Origin: Microbacterium sp. SY138
GTDB taxonomy: Bacteria; Actinomycetota; Actinomycetes; Actinomycetales; Microbacteriaceae
Assembly: GCF_039729145.1 (NCBI RefSeq)
Contig: NZ_CP155793.1
Location: 1,984,001-2,048,000 of the forward strand
Direction: 5' to 3'
DNA length: 64,000 bases
A model generated the notes under the pieces. That model did not search any database. It was given only the letters and a program-made list of their open reading frames with translations, and was not told where the DNA came from. Shown in pieces: positions 19,224-28,116 of this stretch. How positions within the stretch are numbered: the stretch's first letter is position 1; every line of letters begins with the position of its first letter. The position numbers were made by a program, and so were the translations under genes.

Positions 19224-19508
19224 GTGAACACCACGTTGCATCGCAGCGACATCCACCCGCCCGATACCGAGGACCGCGAGGTCCTCCAGATCCCCCGCCC
19301 CGACGAACTGCGCCGCTTGTCGCTCGCCGATCGTCTCTCCCTCCGGATCGGCCTCTGGCTCTTCCAGAGGGCGCAGCGCCCCCGACGTCCGCGTCGCGGC
19401 CTGCGCATCGATCCGGCAGACATGTTCCTGCTCGGTGAGCAGCGTCATCGTTCGGCAGCGGAATCGTACGCACTGCTGACGTATGACATGCAGCGCGGAA
19501 TGCGTTGA
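19224..19508 (+). CDS. Small basic protein of unknown function, 94 residues
   Basis: The start is GTG 19224, with AAGGA five bases upstream. The protein begins NTTLHRSDIHPPDTEDREVL and has an Arg-rich middle (RAQRPRRPRRGLR, residues about 50-62) next to a short amphipathic stretch RLSLRIGLWLFQ, then a helical tail. The Arg cluster suggests nucleic acid or membrane-surface contact, but there is no recognisable domain. It lies 224 bp after the leader peptide and 173 bp before the GNAT gene on the same strand, so all three may be one transcript. Function unknown. Confidence 0.7.
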   Translation: MNTTLHRSDIHPPDTEDREVLQIPRPDELRRLSLADRLSLRIGLWLFQRAQRPRRPRRGLRIDPADMFLLGEQRHRSAAESYALLTYDMQRGMR

Positions 19509-19681
19509 CGCCGCGATTCAGCGGTCGCCCTCCGCAGCACCGTCCCCCTCTGAGTGCGCCCGCCCGTGTAGTCCGCGGGCGGGCGCGCACAGAGGTTCCG
19601 TCTCCTCGTGGCGCGAACGTCGAATCCCGTAGACGCCCGGCCTCGATCATCACCCTGAGCACCTGCACGAAAGAAACTGAC

Positions 19682-20761
19682 ATGAAGACCACCGAACCGA
19701 CCATCACACCGCTGATCGTGCCGGTCTCCCTGGATGCCGACGACGCCGCGGAGTTCCGCGCGTACGGAGACCTCAACCGACTCGTGTGCGACGAGCAGGT
19801 GGGACTCCCCGATCTCGCGCCGGACGCCGCGCAGATGCTGCCGAACTGGCAGGACGACAGCGACGCGCTCGACCGTGGGTTCGTGGCACGGATCGATGAC
19901 GAGATCGTCGGCATGGTGACGGTCACACTCGCCCAGGAGGCCGAAGCCCATGCGGCCGAGATCGACCTGTTGGTTCCGCAAGCGCACTGGGGGCTCGGCG
20001 TCGAGGCCGCTCTGCTCGACCGCGCCGAAGAAGAAGCACGCGCTCACGGGCGAACCGTCCTGCAGATCTGGAGTCTCCACCGTCCCGTGGAAGCCGACCG
20101 GATGCTCGTGCCTCGAACGGGATGGGGACGCATCCCCGCCACCCCGCTCTCCGAGCTCGCCGAGGACCATGGTTACTCGCTGGAACAGGTCGAGCGCAAC
20201 AGTGAGTATGACCTGCACAGCGACGTCCGCCCGCTCCGCGATGCTCTGGCGGACGCGAGCGCGTTCGCCGGGCCGGACTACCGCATCGTCGAGTGGAACA
20301 TGCCGACGCCTCCGGAGTGGCGGGACGGCTTCGCCGCCGTGCTCGCACGTCTTTCCACGGATGCCCCGAGCGGCGACATGGACTTCGCCGAGGAACACTG
20401 GGACGCGGACCGCGTCGTCCGCCGCGAAGCGCGACTTCTCGGTGCGGGTCAGACGGTGTCCGTGGCCGCCGTGCTACATGTGCCGAGCGGCCAGCTCGTC
20501 GCCTACAACGAGTTGCTCATCGCCGCGGATCGCACCGGTGTCACCCATCAGTTCGGAACGTTGGTCAGCAAGGAGCACCGAGGGCACCGCCTCGGCACGA
20601 TCGTGAAGTGCGCGAACCTGCTCCGATGGCGCGAGCTCATGCCTCTCTCGACCGTCGTCTCCACCTTCAACGCCGAGGAGAACCGACCGATGCTGAGCAT
20701 CAACGAGGCGATCGGCTTCGTGCCCGTGTCGTACGCGGGCGCGTGGCAGAAGAAGATCTGA
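19682..20761 (+). CDS. GNAT-family N-acetyltransferase with two GNAT domains
   Basis: A 359-residue protein with two tandem GNAT folds, as in mycothiol synthase and other actinobacterial double-GNAT proteins. The first domain (about 1-150) has GFVARIDDEIVGMVTVTL and the second (about 190-355) has LVSKEHRGHRLGTIVKCANL, the acetyl-CoA pyrophosphate loop, followed by VVSTFNAEENRPMLSINEAI near the end. The second domain looks catalytic; the first has a weaker acetyl-CoA loop (AHWGLGVEAALLDRA). The substrate is unknown. ATG 19682 has only a weak ribosome binding site. The upstream leader region suggests inducible expression. Confidence 0.85.
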   Translation: MKTTEPTITPLIVPVSLDADDAAEFRAYGDLNRLVCDEQVGLPDLAPDAAQMLPNWQDDSDALDRGFVARIDDEIVGMVTVTLAQEAEAHAAEIDLLVPQAHWGLGVEAALLDRAEEEARAHGRTVLQIWSLHRPVEADRMLVPRTGWGRIPATPLSELAEDHGYSLEQVERNSEYDLHSDVRPLRDALADASAFAGPDYRIVEWNMPTPPEWRDGFAAVLARLSTDAPSGDMDFAEEHWDADRVVRREARLLGAGQTVSVAAVLHVPSGQLVAYNELLIAADRTGVTHQFGTLVSKEHRGHRLGTIVKCANLLRWRELMPLSTVVSTFNAEENRPMLSINEAIGFVPVSYAGAWQKKI

Positions 20762-20765
20762 GGTG

Positions 20766-20811
20766 CGCGCGGACCCGATCTCATTCTTCGGGATGACGTC
20801 GGGCCCGCGCG
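20766..20811 (+). promoter_or_regulatory. Large hairpin between the GNAT gene and the ABC exporter genes
   Basis: CGCGCGGACCCG (20766-20777) and CGGGCCCGCGCG (20800-20811) can form a 12-bp stem with a single A-C mismatch and a 22-base loop, starting 4 bp after the GNAT stop codon. It probably ends or attenuates the GNAT transcript; no U-run is present. Confidence 0.45.
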
Positions 20812-20862
20812 GTCATCCGCCGGGGCGACGACGGCGCAGGATCGCTCGGCGAGGCTGGAACC

Positions 20863-21558
20863 ATGAACATCCCCGTGATCGAAGCCCACGCCCTCATCAA
20901 GAACTTCGGGACGACCCGCGCTCTCGCCGGCGTCGACCTCGCGATCCATCGTGGCGAGGCCGTCGCGATCATGGGCGCCTCCGGATCGGGGAAGACCACG
21001 CTCCTCCACGTGCTGGCCGGGATCACCGCCCCCGATTCCGGCAGCGTACTGTTCCGCCCCGCCGAGGGCGCCCCGATCGAGGTCACCGCACTCGGCGAGT
21101 CCACGCGGTCGCGTCTGCGTCGCGAGAGGTTCGGCTTCGTCTTCCAGCAGGGGCTTCTCATTCCCGAGCTGACCGCCGTCGAGAACGTGGCTCTCGCATC
21201 CATGATCAACGGCGTCCGTCGTCAGGATGCCGTACAGCACGCAGGATCCTGGCTCGCGGCCCTCGGACTCGCCGGTATGGAGGAACGCCGCATCGGCGAG
21301 CTCTCCGGCGGTCAGGCACAACGCGTCGCGATCGCCCGAGCACAGGCCACCGGCGCAGAGCTCGTCTTCGCCGACGAACCGACCGGTGCGCTCGATTCGA
21401 CCACCTCCTCCGAGGTGATGGACGCCCTGCTGTGGTCGACGACCGGGCAGGGGCGGACACTCGTGGTGGTCACACACGACCCGGAGGTGGCCGCCCGCTG
21501 CTCCCGTACGATCGCCGTGCGCGACGGACGTATCATCTCCTCGGCGGTGGCCGCATGA
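20863..21558 (+). CDS. ABC transporter ATP-binding protein (MacB/LolD type)
   Basis: A 231-residue ATPase of the MacB/LolD/FtsE class: Walker A GASGSGKTTLLHVLAG near residue 38, Q-loop FVFQQGLLIPELTAVENV, signature LSGGQAQRVAIARA near 147, Walker B LVFADEPTGALDS near 168, and a switch His in VVTHDPEVA. It drives the permease encoded immediately downstream, with which it overlaps by 4 bp (ATGA). Such pairs export peptides, antibiotics or lipoproteins, or act as mechanotransmitters. The substrate is unknown. Confidence 0.93.
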   Translation: MNIPVIEAHALIKNFGTTRALAGVDLAIHRGEAVAIMGASGSGKTTLLHVLAGITAPDSGSVLFRPAEGAPIEVTALGESTRSRLRRERFGFVFQQGLLIPELTAVENVALASMINGVRRQDAVQHAGSWLAALGLAGMEERRIGELSGGQAQRVAIARAQATGAELVFADEPTGALDSTTSSEVMDALLWSTTGQGRTLVVVTHDPEVAARCSRTIAVRDGRIISSAVAA

Positions 21559-22877
21559 ATCGCAACGTGCTGGCGCTCCTCCTGCGTCCGGCGCCCGGAC
21601 AGGGCAGCGTCCTCGCGTTGCCCGTCGTCGCGTTCGGGGTCGTGACCACATTGGTGCTCACGGTCATCGGGGGCGCACAGTCCTTCTGGGGATGGACCGA
21701 TGAGTTCGCACCCTTATACCAGGGGCTTGCAGCGATCGCTCTCGTTCTCCTGGTCGTGCCGCTGATGTCCCTCGGCGGGGCAGCGGCTCGTCTCTCCGCG
21801 CGTCGACGCGATGAACGGCTCTCCACCCTCCGCCTGCTCGGTGTGTCACCTGGCGGGGTGACGATCGCGACGGTCACGGAGTCCGTCCTCGTCGCGGCGG
21901 TCGGCGCCCTCGCCGGCGTCATCGGGCATGTCGCTATCAGTCCGCTCATCGGGCTCATCCCGTTCCGCGGGGAGCCGCTCGGGTTCGCGGCCGTGGTCCT
22001 CCCTCCGCTGCAGACCGTCATCGTCGTGGTCGCCGTGCTCGCGCTCGCAGCCACCAGCGCCGTCATCGGACTTCGTCGCGTCGTCATCTCGCCGCTGGGC
22101 GTCCGTACGCGCACTGATGTGCCGAAGGTGCACTGGATTCGAGCAGTACTGGCAGCCGGCGCGATCGCCATCGCGTTCGCACTCATCAAGGTGTTCCCCT
22201 CGGTGGGTGGAGTCGTGATGACGATCGTCGTCCTCGCGGGACTGTTCGGTGCCGCACTCGGTGTCTTGAATCTCGTGGGACCGTGGGTGCTCAAGGTCGC
22301 GGCATCGCGTCAGTTGCGTCGCGCCGAGCGACCCGAGCGGCTGCTGGCCGCACGCATCGTGCTGGACTCGCCCAAGGCAGCCTGGCGCCAGGTGGGTGGA
22401 ATCGCCATGGCGAGCTTCATGGCCGTCTTCGCCGGCACCGGAGTGGCGCTGATGAGCATGATGAGCGATTCCGACGCCGCCGCTGCCGACATCGCGCTCG
22501 CCGACGACATCCGCACGGGACTCATCATCACGCTCATCGGCTCCTTCCTGATGGTCGCGGCGTCCGTCGGCGTCAATCAGGCCTCGGACGTTCTCGACCA
22601 GAGCGAACTGCACCGCAGCCTGCACCACCTCGGAATGCCGCTCGACACCGTGGACCGGGCACGCCGACGCGCGATCATGTCGCCTCTGCTCGTGACGGCG
22701 ATCGGGTCGGCGCTGGTGGCTGCGCTCCTGGTGTTCCCGCTGGTCGGTATCGCGCTGATCACCGCTCCGGTCTCTCTGATGACCATCGCGCTCGTGGTCA
22801 CCGTCGGGATCGGTGTGGTGTGGGCGACCACATGGGCCACCCGCCCGCTGCTCCAGCGCTCCTTCCAGACGGCGTGA
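21555..22877 (+). CDS. ABC transporter permease, FtsX-like
   Basis: This 440-residue membrane protein partners the ATPase just upstream. It has about eight to ten hydrophobic segments in two halves; each half has the FtsX-like pattern of a segment followed by a basic loop (RLSARRRDERLSTLRLLGVSP in the first half, HHLGMPLDTVDRARRRAIM in the second). There is no large periplasmic MacB domain. The start ATG 21555 overlaps the preceding stop codon. A strong terminator follows. Export of an amphiphilic molecule is the likely role, with no basis for naming it. Confidence 0.88.
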   Translation: MNRNVLALLLRPAPGQGSVLALPVVAFGVVTTLVLTVIGGAQSFWGWTDEFAPLYQGLAAIALVLLVVPLMSLGGAAARLSARRRDERLSTLRLLGVSPGGVTIATVTESVLVAAVGALAGVIGHVAISPLIGLIPFRGEPLGFAAVVLPPLQTVIVVVAVLALAATSAVIGLRRVVISPLGVRTRTDVPKVHWIRAVLAAGAIAIAFALIKVFPSVGGVVMTIVVLAGLFGAALGVLNLVGPWVLKVAASRQLRRAERPERLLAARIVLDSPKAAWRQVGGIAMASFMAVFAGTGVALMSMMSDSDAAAADIALADDIRTGLIITLIGSFLMVAASVGVNQASDVLDQSELHRSLHHLGMPLDTVDRARRRAIMSPLLVTAIGSALVAALLVFPLVGIALITAPVSLMTIALVVTVGIGVVWATTWATRPLLQRSFQTA

Positions 22878-22904
22878 CCGCCACTCCGCACCTGCGGTGA
22901 CTGA

Positions 22905-22948
22905 CGGGCCGGGAGCCTGACGCACACAGCGTTCAGGCTCCCGGCCCG
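22905..22948. terminator. Bidirectional terminator between the ABC exporter and mutM
   Basis: A perfect 16-bp stem (CGGGCCGGGAGCCTGA and its complement) with a 12-base loop lies in the 81-bp gap between the convergent permease gene and mutM. Confidence 0.85.
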
Positions 22949-22958
22949 AGCACGCGAC

Positions 22959-23825
22959 CTACTTCGGCAGCCGCTGGCACCGCGGGCAGAAGTGCGAACC
23001 GCGATTCATGAAGCTCTCCCGGATGATCGGCGTGCCGCATCGCGGGCAGGGCTTTCCCTGCTGCCCGTAGGCATTGAGCGAGTGCGCGAAGTACCCGGCC
23101 TGGCCGTTCACATTCACGTACTGCGCGTCGAAGCTGGTGCCGCCCTCCGCGAGCGCCTTCGCCAGCACGAGCCGCACCTCGTTCAGCAGTCGGCGCACCG
23201 CCTGTGTGGAGAGTCGGTCGGATGGTGTCTCCGGGTGGATGCGCGCCGCCCACAGCGACTCATCGGCATAGATGTTGCCGATCCCACTCACGACGCCCTG
23301 GTCGAGGAGTACGCGCTTGATCGCGCTCCCCCGCCGTGCCAGAGCGGCACGGAACGCCCGGTCGTCGAAAGCCGGATCCAGCGGATCGCGGGCGATGTGC
23401 GCGACCTGCGTCGGAATCGAAGAACCGTCGTCATCCACCAGGGAATCGACCGCGAGTGACCCGAAGGTGCGCTGGTCGGCGAAAACGATCGCGAGTTCGC
23501 CGTGGACGGGATGCTCGATGCCGATGCGCACCCGCTCATGCCGCTCGGCACCGGCGTCCGGTGCGCGCAACAGCATCTGTCCGCTCATCCCGAGGTGCGC
23601 GATGAGCGCGGAATCCTCATCGTCGAGCGGAAGCCAGAGGAACTTCCCCCGGCGAGAGGCTGCGGTGAAGGTCCGACCCTCGAGACGAGCGACGAAATCG
23701 GCGGCGCCGGCGACGTGCCGCGTGAGCGCTCGCTCGTCGAACACGCTCACCGCGGTGATCAGAGATCCGACCGCGGCCGGGGCGAGGCCCGCCCGGACCA
23801 CCTCGACCTCGGGAAGCTCAGGCAC
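22959..23825 (-). CDS. mutM: Formamidopyrimidine-DNA glycosylase
   Basis: The 288-residue Fpg enzyme excises 8-oxoguanine and formamidopyrimidines and cuts the abasic site. PELPEVE at the very N-terminus supplies the catalytic Pro and Glu once the first Met is removed; this fixes the GTG start at 23825 even though the frame is open further upstream. [14 protein letters not shown] lies mid-protein, and a C-terminal zinc finger [11 protein letters not shown]...HFCPRCQ ends the protein. The start overlaps the rnc stop by 8 bp, so the pair is coupled. Confidence 0.96.
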   Translation of the reverse strand: MPELPEVEVVRAGLAPAAVGSLITAVSVFDERALTRHVAGAADFVARLEGRTFTAASRRGKFLWLPLDDEDSALIAHLGMSGQMLLRAPDAGAERHERVRIGIEHPVHGELAIVFADQRTFGSLAVDSLVDDDGSSIPTQVAHIARDPLDPAFDDRAFRAALARRGSAIKRVLLDQGVVSGIGNIYADESLWAARIHPETPSDRLSTQAVRRLLNEVRLVLAKALAEGGTSFDAQYVNVNGQAGYFAHSLNAYGQQGKPCPRCGTPIIRESFMNRGSHFCPRCQRLPK

Positions 23826-24510
23826 GCTCGCTGAGGGTGCGCCAGGCACTGAGAGCCGCGGCCATCTCGGCTGTCTTCTTGCTGCTGCCGGCACCGGTCA
23901 TGCTCACGTCGCCGACGATGACGGTCGCCACGAAACGACGGTCGTGATCCGGACCGCTCGCCTCCACCGAGTACTGCGGAGGCGTCGCACCGACGCGGGC
24001 CGCGAGTTCCTGCAGGCTGGTCTTCGGGTCCATCGCCGCGCCGTAGCGTTCCGGGTCGGCCAGCAGCGGTTTCGTCAGACGCAACACGAGTTCCGTGGCG
24101 GCCTCGGGACCTGCGGAAAGGTAGGTGGCTCCGATGACGGCTTCCATCGTGTCGGCGAGGATCGAATCCTTGTCTCGGCCACCCGTCTGCTCTTCGCCGC
24201 GACCGAGCAGCAGATGACTGCCGAGGTCGATCCCTCGAGCGACCTCGGCGAGAGCGACCGTCGACACGACGCTCGCACGCCGCTTCGCCAGTTCGCCCTC
24301 ATCGAGGTCGGGGTGCGTGGTGAAGAGCATGACGGTCACCGCCTGCCCGAGGACGGAGTCTCCGAGGAACTCCAGTCGCTCGTTGTGCGGGATGCCGCCG
24401 TGTTCGTACGCGTAGGAGCGGTGGGTCAGGGCCAACTCCAGAAGCTCCGCGTCGATATCGACGCGGAGCTTATCTGGGAGAGGCCTCGTCCCCCCGGGGA
24501 CCTCCGTCAC
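23818..24510 (-). CDS. rnc: Ribonuclease III
   Basis: The 230-residue double-strand-specific RNase processes rRNA precursors and structured mRNAs. The catalytic signature [13 protein letters not shown] lies near residue 43, a second acidic cluster [15 protein letters not shown] near 120, and the C-terminal 70 residues are a dsRNA-binding domain ([20 protein letters not shown]). The GTG at 24510 sits 10 bp after the rpmF stop and has no good Shine-Dalgarno site, so coupling to rpmF translation is likely. Confidence 0.96.
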   Translation of the reverse strand: MTEVPGGTRPLPDKLRVDIDAELLELALTHRSYAYEHGGIPHNERLEFLGDSVLGQAVTVMLFTTHPDLDEGELAKRRASVVSTVALAEVARGIDLGSHLLLGRGEEQTGGRDKDSILADTMEAVIGATYLSAGPEAATELVLRLTKPLLADPERYGAAMDPKTSLQELAARVGATPPQYSVEASGPDHDRRFVATVIVGDVSMTGAGSSKKTAEMAAALSAWRTLSERA

Positions 24511-24520
24511 GGTACGCGAC

Positions 24521-24730
24521 TCAGACGTCAGCGACCTTGCGGCCCTTGTACTCCAGGAAGAGCTCCGTGCCCTGCGAGTCGGTGACGACCTTCGCCTGGT
24601 GGGGACGGCTGTAGACGACCTGGCCGTTCTCGATCGTCTTGACGAGCGCGACGGGCGCCGCCTTCCACTGCGCGCGGCGCGAGCGGGTGTTCGAACGGGA
24701 TACCTTGCGCTTCGGGGGGTTACCAGCCAT
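24521..24730 (-). CDS. rpmF: 50S ribosomal protein L32
   Basis: A 69-residue basic protein, [19 protein letters not shown] and onward, with the conserved N-terminus of L32. It has no cysteines, so it is the zinc-free form. ATG 24730 follows AAGAGAG. It lies between yceD and rnc, the classic yceD-rpmF arrangement, with a 2-bp gap to yceD. Confidence 0.96.
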   Translation of the reverse strand: MAGNPPKRKVSRSNTRSRRAQWKAAPVALVKTIENGQVVYSRPHQAKVVTDSQGTELFLEYKGRKVADV

Positions 24731-24732
24731 GA

Positions 24733-25293
24733 CTAGCTCTCTTCTTTCTCGGCGGCACGAGATTCTTCCGTGCCGTCTTGGTCTGTGATGTTCTGGAGCG
24801 CACTCCACCGAGGATCGATGGGAGCGGCCTGCTCCGTTCCGGTGCTCACGGTCAGTCGTTCACCCGTTTTCGGGTCAAGACCCGGGCAATCCGGCTGACA
24901 CACCGGCTGAAAAGGAAGTGCCAGTACGGCCGCATCCCTGACGAGAGTTTCAAGATCCACGTGGTCGTCTTGAACCTCGAAGTCAGTTTCTTCCTCACCA
25001 GGATACGCGAAAAGCTCCTGGAACTCGACTTCGACGGGCCGAGTGATGTCGATGAGGCATCTTCCGCACACACCGACGTACTCGGCGTCAGCGGTTCCCG
25101 ACACGAGGATGCCCTCGTGGACGGACTCCAGCCGGACGTCGAGATCGAGTTCGGATCCCGCCTCGTAGGACACGATCCCCTCACCCCAGGCTTCGGAGAG
25201 AGCGACGGTGAACTCGTGCTCGCGCATCTCGCCCGGGCGCCGGACGATGTCGCGGACGGGGAGGACAAAAGGGCCGTTCATTCGAGAGCGCAC
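24733..25293 (-). CDS. YceD-family (DUF177) protein
   Basis: A 186-residue DUF177 protein; this family is nearly always encoded next to rpmF, and plant and bacterial members have been linked to 23S rRNA processing. The core shows RDIVRRPGEMREHEF near the start, GVCGRCLIDITRPVEVEFQEL near residue 75 and CQPDCPGLDPKTG near 130; the four Cys could bind a metal. The start is uncertain: GTG 25293 or ATG 25281, neither with a strong ribosome binding site. It ends 2 bp before rpmF. Confidence 0.9.
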   Translation of the reverse strand: MRSRMNGPFVLPVRDIVRRPGEMREHEFTVALSEAWGEGIVSYEAGSELDLDVRLESVHEGILVSGTADAEYVGVCGRCLIDITRPVEVEFQELFAYPGEEETDFEVQDDHVDLETLVRDAAVLALPFQPVCQPDCPGLDPKTGERLTVSTGTEQAAPIDPRWSALQNITDQDGTEESRAAEKEES

Positions 25294-25352
25294 CGTTCCA
25301 TGCTACCGGCCGACGCGAGCGGTCGCCCTGACCGCGCGCTCAGGGAAGGGAC

Positions 25353-25850
25353 TCAGATACCGCGGGAACCGGTGTCGAGAAAATCTGCCACTGCGGCGGG
25401 AACGAACGGGGTCACGTCGCCGCCGAGGGAAGCCACCTGGCGAACGAGCGAACTCGACACCATCGCGTGCGACGGGTCGGGCAGAAGGAACACCGTCTCG
25501 ATACCGGCGAGGTGCCTGTTGACGATCGCCATCGGAGACTCGTACGCGACATCGATCTGCGAGCGGATACCCTTCACCAGCACCCCGGCATCGACATCGC
25601 GGGCGTAGTCGACCAGGAGACCCATGCTCCACGAACCGATCACGATGTTGCCCTGCATGCCGTCATCCGCGATCGACTTCTCCAGCAGGGAGAGCCGCTG
25701 CGCGATCGGCAGCATCGCCTCTTTGCCCGGGTTGTGCACGACGAGCACATGCAGTTCGTCGTAAAGGGCGGCCGCGCGCCGAATCACATCGAGGTGACCC
25801 AGGGTCGGCGGATCGAAGGAACCCGGGACGACGGCGATCCGGCTGCTCAT
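25353..25850 (-). CDS. coaD: Pantetheine-phosphate adenylyltransferase
   Basis: This 165-residue enzyme makes dephospho-CoA from 4'-phosphopantetheine and ATP, the penultimate step of CoA synthesis. The nucleotidyltransferase motif [15 protein letters not shown] (TxGH) lies at residues about 8-22, and the ISSSLVRQ-like motif appears as [15 protein letters not shown] near 130. Length is normal. It follows recG on the same strand by 30 bp. In many bacteria it pairs with rsmD, which here lies just beyond recG on the other strand. Confidence 0.96.
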   Translation of the reverse strand: MSSRIAVVPGSFDPPTLGHLDVIRRAAALYDELHVLVVHNPGKEAMLPIAQRLSLLEKSIADDGMQGNIVIGSWSMGLLVDYARDVDAGVLVKGIRSQIDVAYESPMAIVNRHLAGIETVFLLPDPSHAMVSSSLVRQVASLGGDVTPFVPAAVADFLDTGSRGI

Positions 25851-25880
25851 GTTTCCAGCCTAGGGCACGCCGGTTCCGGT

Positions 25881-28055
25881 TCAGTTCTTCGCCAGCGCCG
25901 CTCGATCCTCGTCGCTCACACGTCGTCCGATCGCCTCGCGCAGGCCCGGGTGGTCGGCCAGATCCGGATCGACGGAGAGGATGCCCTCCGCCACCTCGCG
26001 CGCACGCGTGATGAGGCCGGCATCCTTGACGACGCGGAGGAGTTTCAGAGAAGAGCGCACACCCGCCTGTGCGGCGCCGAGCACATCGCCCTCCCCGCGC
26101 AGCTCCAGATCGACCTCCGCCAGGGCGAACCCGTCCAGCGTGGCGGCGACCGCGTCGACGCGGTCACGGGCGAGCGACCCGGCCTCGGCCTCGGTCACGA
26201 GCAGGCAGAGCCCGGGAACACCCCCTCGACCGACGCGCCCTCGAAGCTGGTGCAGCTGCGAGACGCCGAAACGATCGGCATCGAGAACGATCATCGTGGA
26301 GGCGTTGGGCACGTCGACGCCGACCTCGATCACCGTGGTGGCGAGCAGCAGATCGATGTCTCCCCGGGCGAACGACTGCATCACCGCGTCCTTCTCGTCC
26401 GACGGCATACGACCGTGCAGAACGGCGCGGCGCAATCCGCCCAGAGTGGGATGGGTGGCGAGGGCTTCGTCGAGCTGTACGACGCCCCATCGCGGCCCGG
26501 AGGCCCCTTCTGGAGCGAGCGACGGCTGCTCCCCCGCCTCCGTCGTCTTCTTGGTGGTGTCGATCGCTGCGCAGACGGCGAAGACCTGTCGTCCCTGAGC
26601 GATCTCCTCCGCAGCGCGCTCCCAGACACGGTTGAACCACCCCGGGTGCTCAGCGAGCGGCGCCACGAACGACTCGATACCCGCGCGCCCGGCCGGCATG
26701 GTGCGGATGACCGAGGTGTCGAGGTCGCCGAAGACCGTCATCGCGACCGTCCGCGGAATCGGCGTCGCGGTCAGCACGAGGGCATGCGGGCTCGACCCCT
26801 TCGCCCGTAGAGCCTCGCGCTGCTCGACACCGAACCGGTGCTGCTCGTCGACCACGACCAGGCCGAGGTCGGCGAACGTGGTCTTCTCCCCCAGCAGCGC
26901 GTGGGTTCCGACGACGATCAGCGCCTGACCGGAAGCAACCCGCAGAGCAGCCTTGCGACGCTCCGCCGCCGGCATCTGACCGGTCAACAGCGTCGGCATC
27001 AGCTGGGGCGCGAGATCGGGACCCAGCATCTTCGCGATGGAACGCAGGTGCTGACCCGCCAGCACCTCTGTCGGAGCGATCAGCGCCGCCTGCCCGCCGC
27101 TCTCGGCGACCTGCAGCATCGCGCGGAGAGCCACGAGGGTCTTACCCGAACCGACCTCTCCCTGGACGAGCCGGTTCATCGGCCAGGCACCCACGAGATC
27201 CTCGGCGATCTGGTGTCCCACCGTCTCCTGATCGGGCGTGAGCGTGTACGGGAGGCTCGCGTCGAAGCGTTCGAGCAGTCCGCCGGCACTCGCAGGCCGT
27301 GAGGTGGCGGAGAGGGCACGGATCGCATCGCGCTGCTGGAGCAGCGCGGTCTGCAAGGTGAGTGCCTCGTGCATGCGCAGGGTTCGCACGGCGGGATCGA
27401 TGTCGTTGCGAGTACGGGGACGGTGCACCAGCTCCAGGGCCTCGCGAGCGGTGAGCAGCTCTTCTCGTTCCCGGATCTCCGCCGTCAACGGGTCGGGCGC
27501 GTCGGAGAGATCATCCAGCACGCGTCCGATGAGTCGAGCGATCTGCCAGGTCTGGATCGCCGAGGTAGCCGGGTAGATCGGGATCGGGACGGCGGCCCGC
27601 GCATCCGCACTGCGTCGGGCCGAGTCCTCGTCGTCGAACAGCTCGTATTCGGGGTGCGCGAACTGCGTCACACCGTTGAACTCGCCGACCTTTCCCGAGA
27701 ACACGCCCCTTCGACCCACCGCCAGATCCTTCGATCGCCACTCGGCAGCACCGACGTTCTTCGCGAAGAACGTCAACGACATGCGTCCGATGCCGTCACC
27801 GATCACGACATCGACCATGGCTCCCGGACGATTGCGCATGCGGCGGAAGCTGGACGACAGCACCTCCGCGACGATGGTCACCGTCTCGCCGAGGGGGAGG
27901 TCGCGGATCGGAGTCAGCTCGCCCGGATCGGCGTAGCGCCGAGGATAGTGCGCGAGAAGGTCACCGACGCTCTTCATGCCGAAGGCGCGACCGAGCGTCT
28001 TGGCAGACGCCGCACCGAGCGCATCCTCCAACGAGGAATCGAGCGTGAGCGACAT
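25881..28055 (-). CDS. recG: ATP-dependent DNA helicase RecG
   Basis: The 724-residue helicase rewinds and remodels stalled replication forks and Holliday junctions. An N-terminal wedge/OB domain (about 60-170) is followed by the helicase core: Walker A VQGEVGSGKTLVALRA near 295, DExH box VVVDEQHRFGVEQREALR near 395, TATPIPRT, and QLRGRVGRGGVPGLC in the second lobe near 615. Start ATG 28055. It is divergent from rsmD with 61 bp between the starts. Confidence 0.96.
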   Translation of the reverse strand: MSLTLDSSLEDALGAASAKTLGRAFGMKSVGDLLAHYPRRYADPGELTPIRDLPLGETVTIVAEVLSSSFRRMRNRPGAMVDVVIGDGIGRMSLTFFAKNVGAAEWRSKDLAVGRRGVFSGKVGEFNGVTQFAHPEYELFDDEDSARRSADARAAVPIPIYPATSAIQTWQIARLIGRVLDDLSDAPDPLTAEIREREELLTAREALELVHRPRTRNDIDPAVRTLRMHEALTLQTALLQQRDAIRALSATSRPASAGGLLERFDASLPYTLTPDQETVGHQIAEDLVGAWPMNRLVQGEVGSGKTLVALRAMLQVAESGGQAALIAPTEVLAGQHLRSIAKMLGPDLAPQLMPTLLTGQMPAAERRKAALRVASGQALIVVGTHALLGEKTTFADLGLVVVDEQHRFGVEQREALRAKGSSPHALVLTATPIPRTVAMTVFGDLDTSVIRTMPAGRAGIESFVAPLAEHPGWFNRVWERAAEEIAQGRQVFAVCAAIDTTKKTTEAGEQPSLAPEGASGPRWGVVQLDEALATHPTLGGLRRAVLHGRMPSDEKDAVMQSFARGDIDLLLATTVIEVGVDVPNASTMIVLDADRFGVSQLHQLRGRVGRGGVPGLCLLVTEAEAGSLARDRVDAVAATLDGFALAEVDLELRGEGDVLGAAQAGVRSSLKLLRVVKDAGLITRAREVAEGILSVDPDLADHPGLREAIGRRVSDEDRAALAKN

Positions 28056-28116
28056 GTTCCGAGTCTAGGGAACGCGACGGACACGGCAGACATCCCGCCT
28101 GTCGTATCGTGAACGG

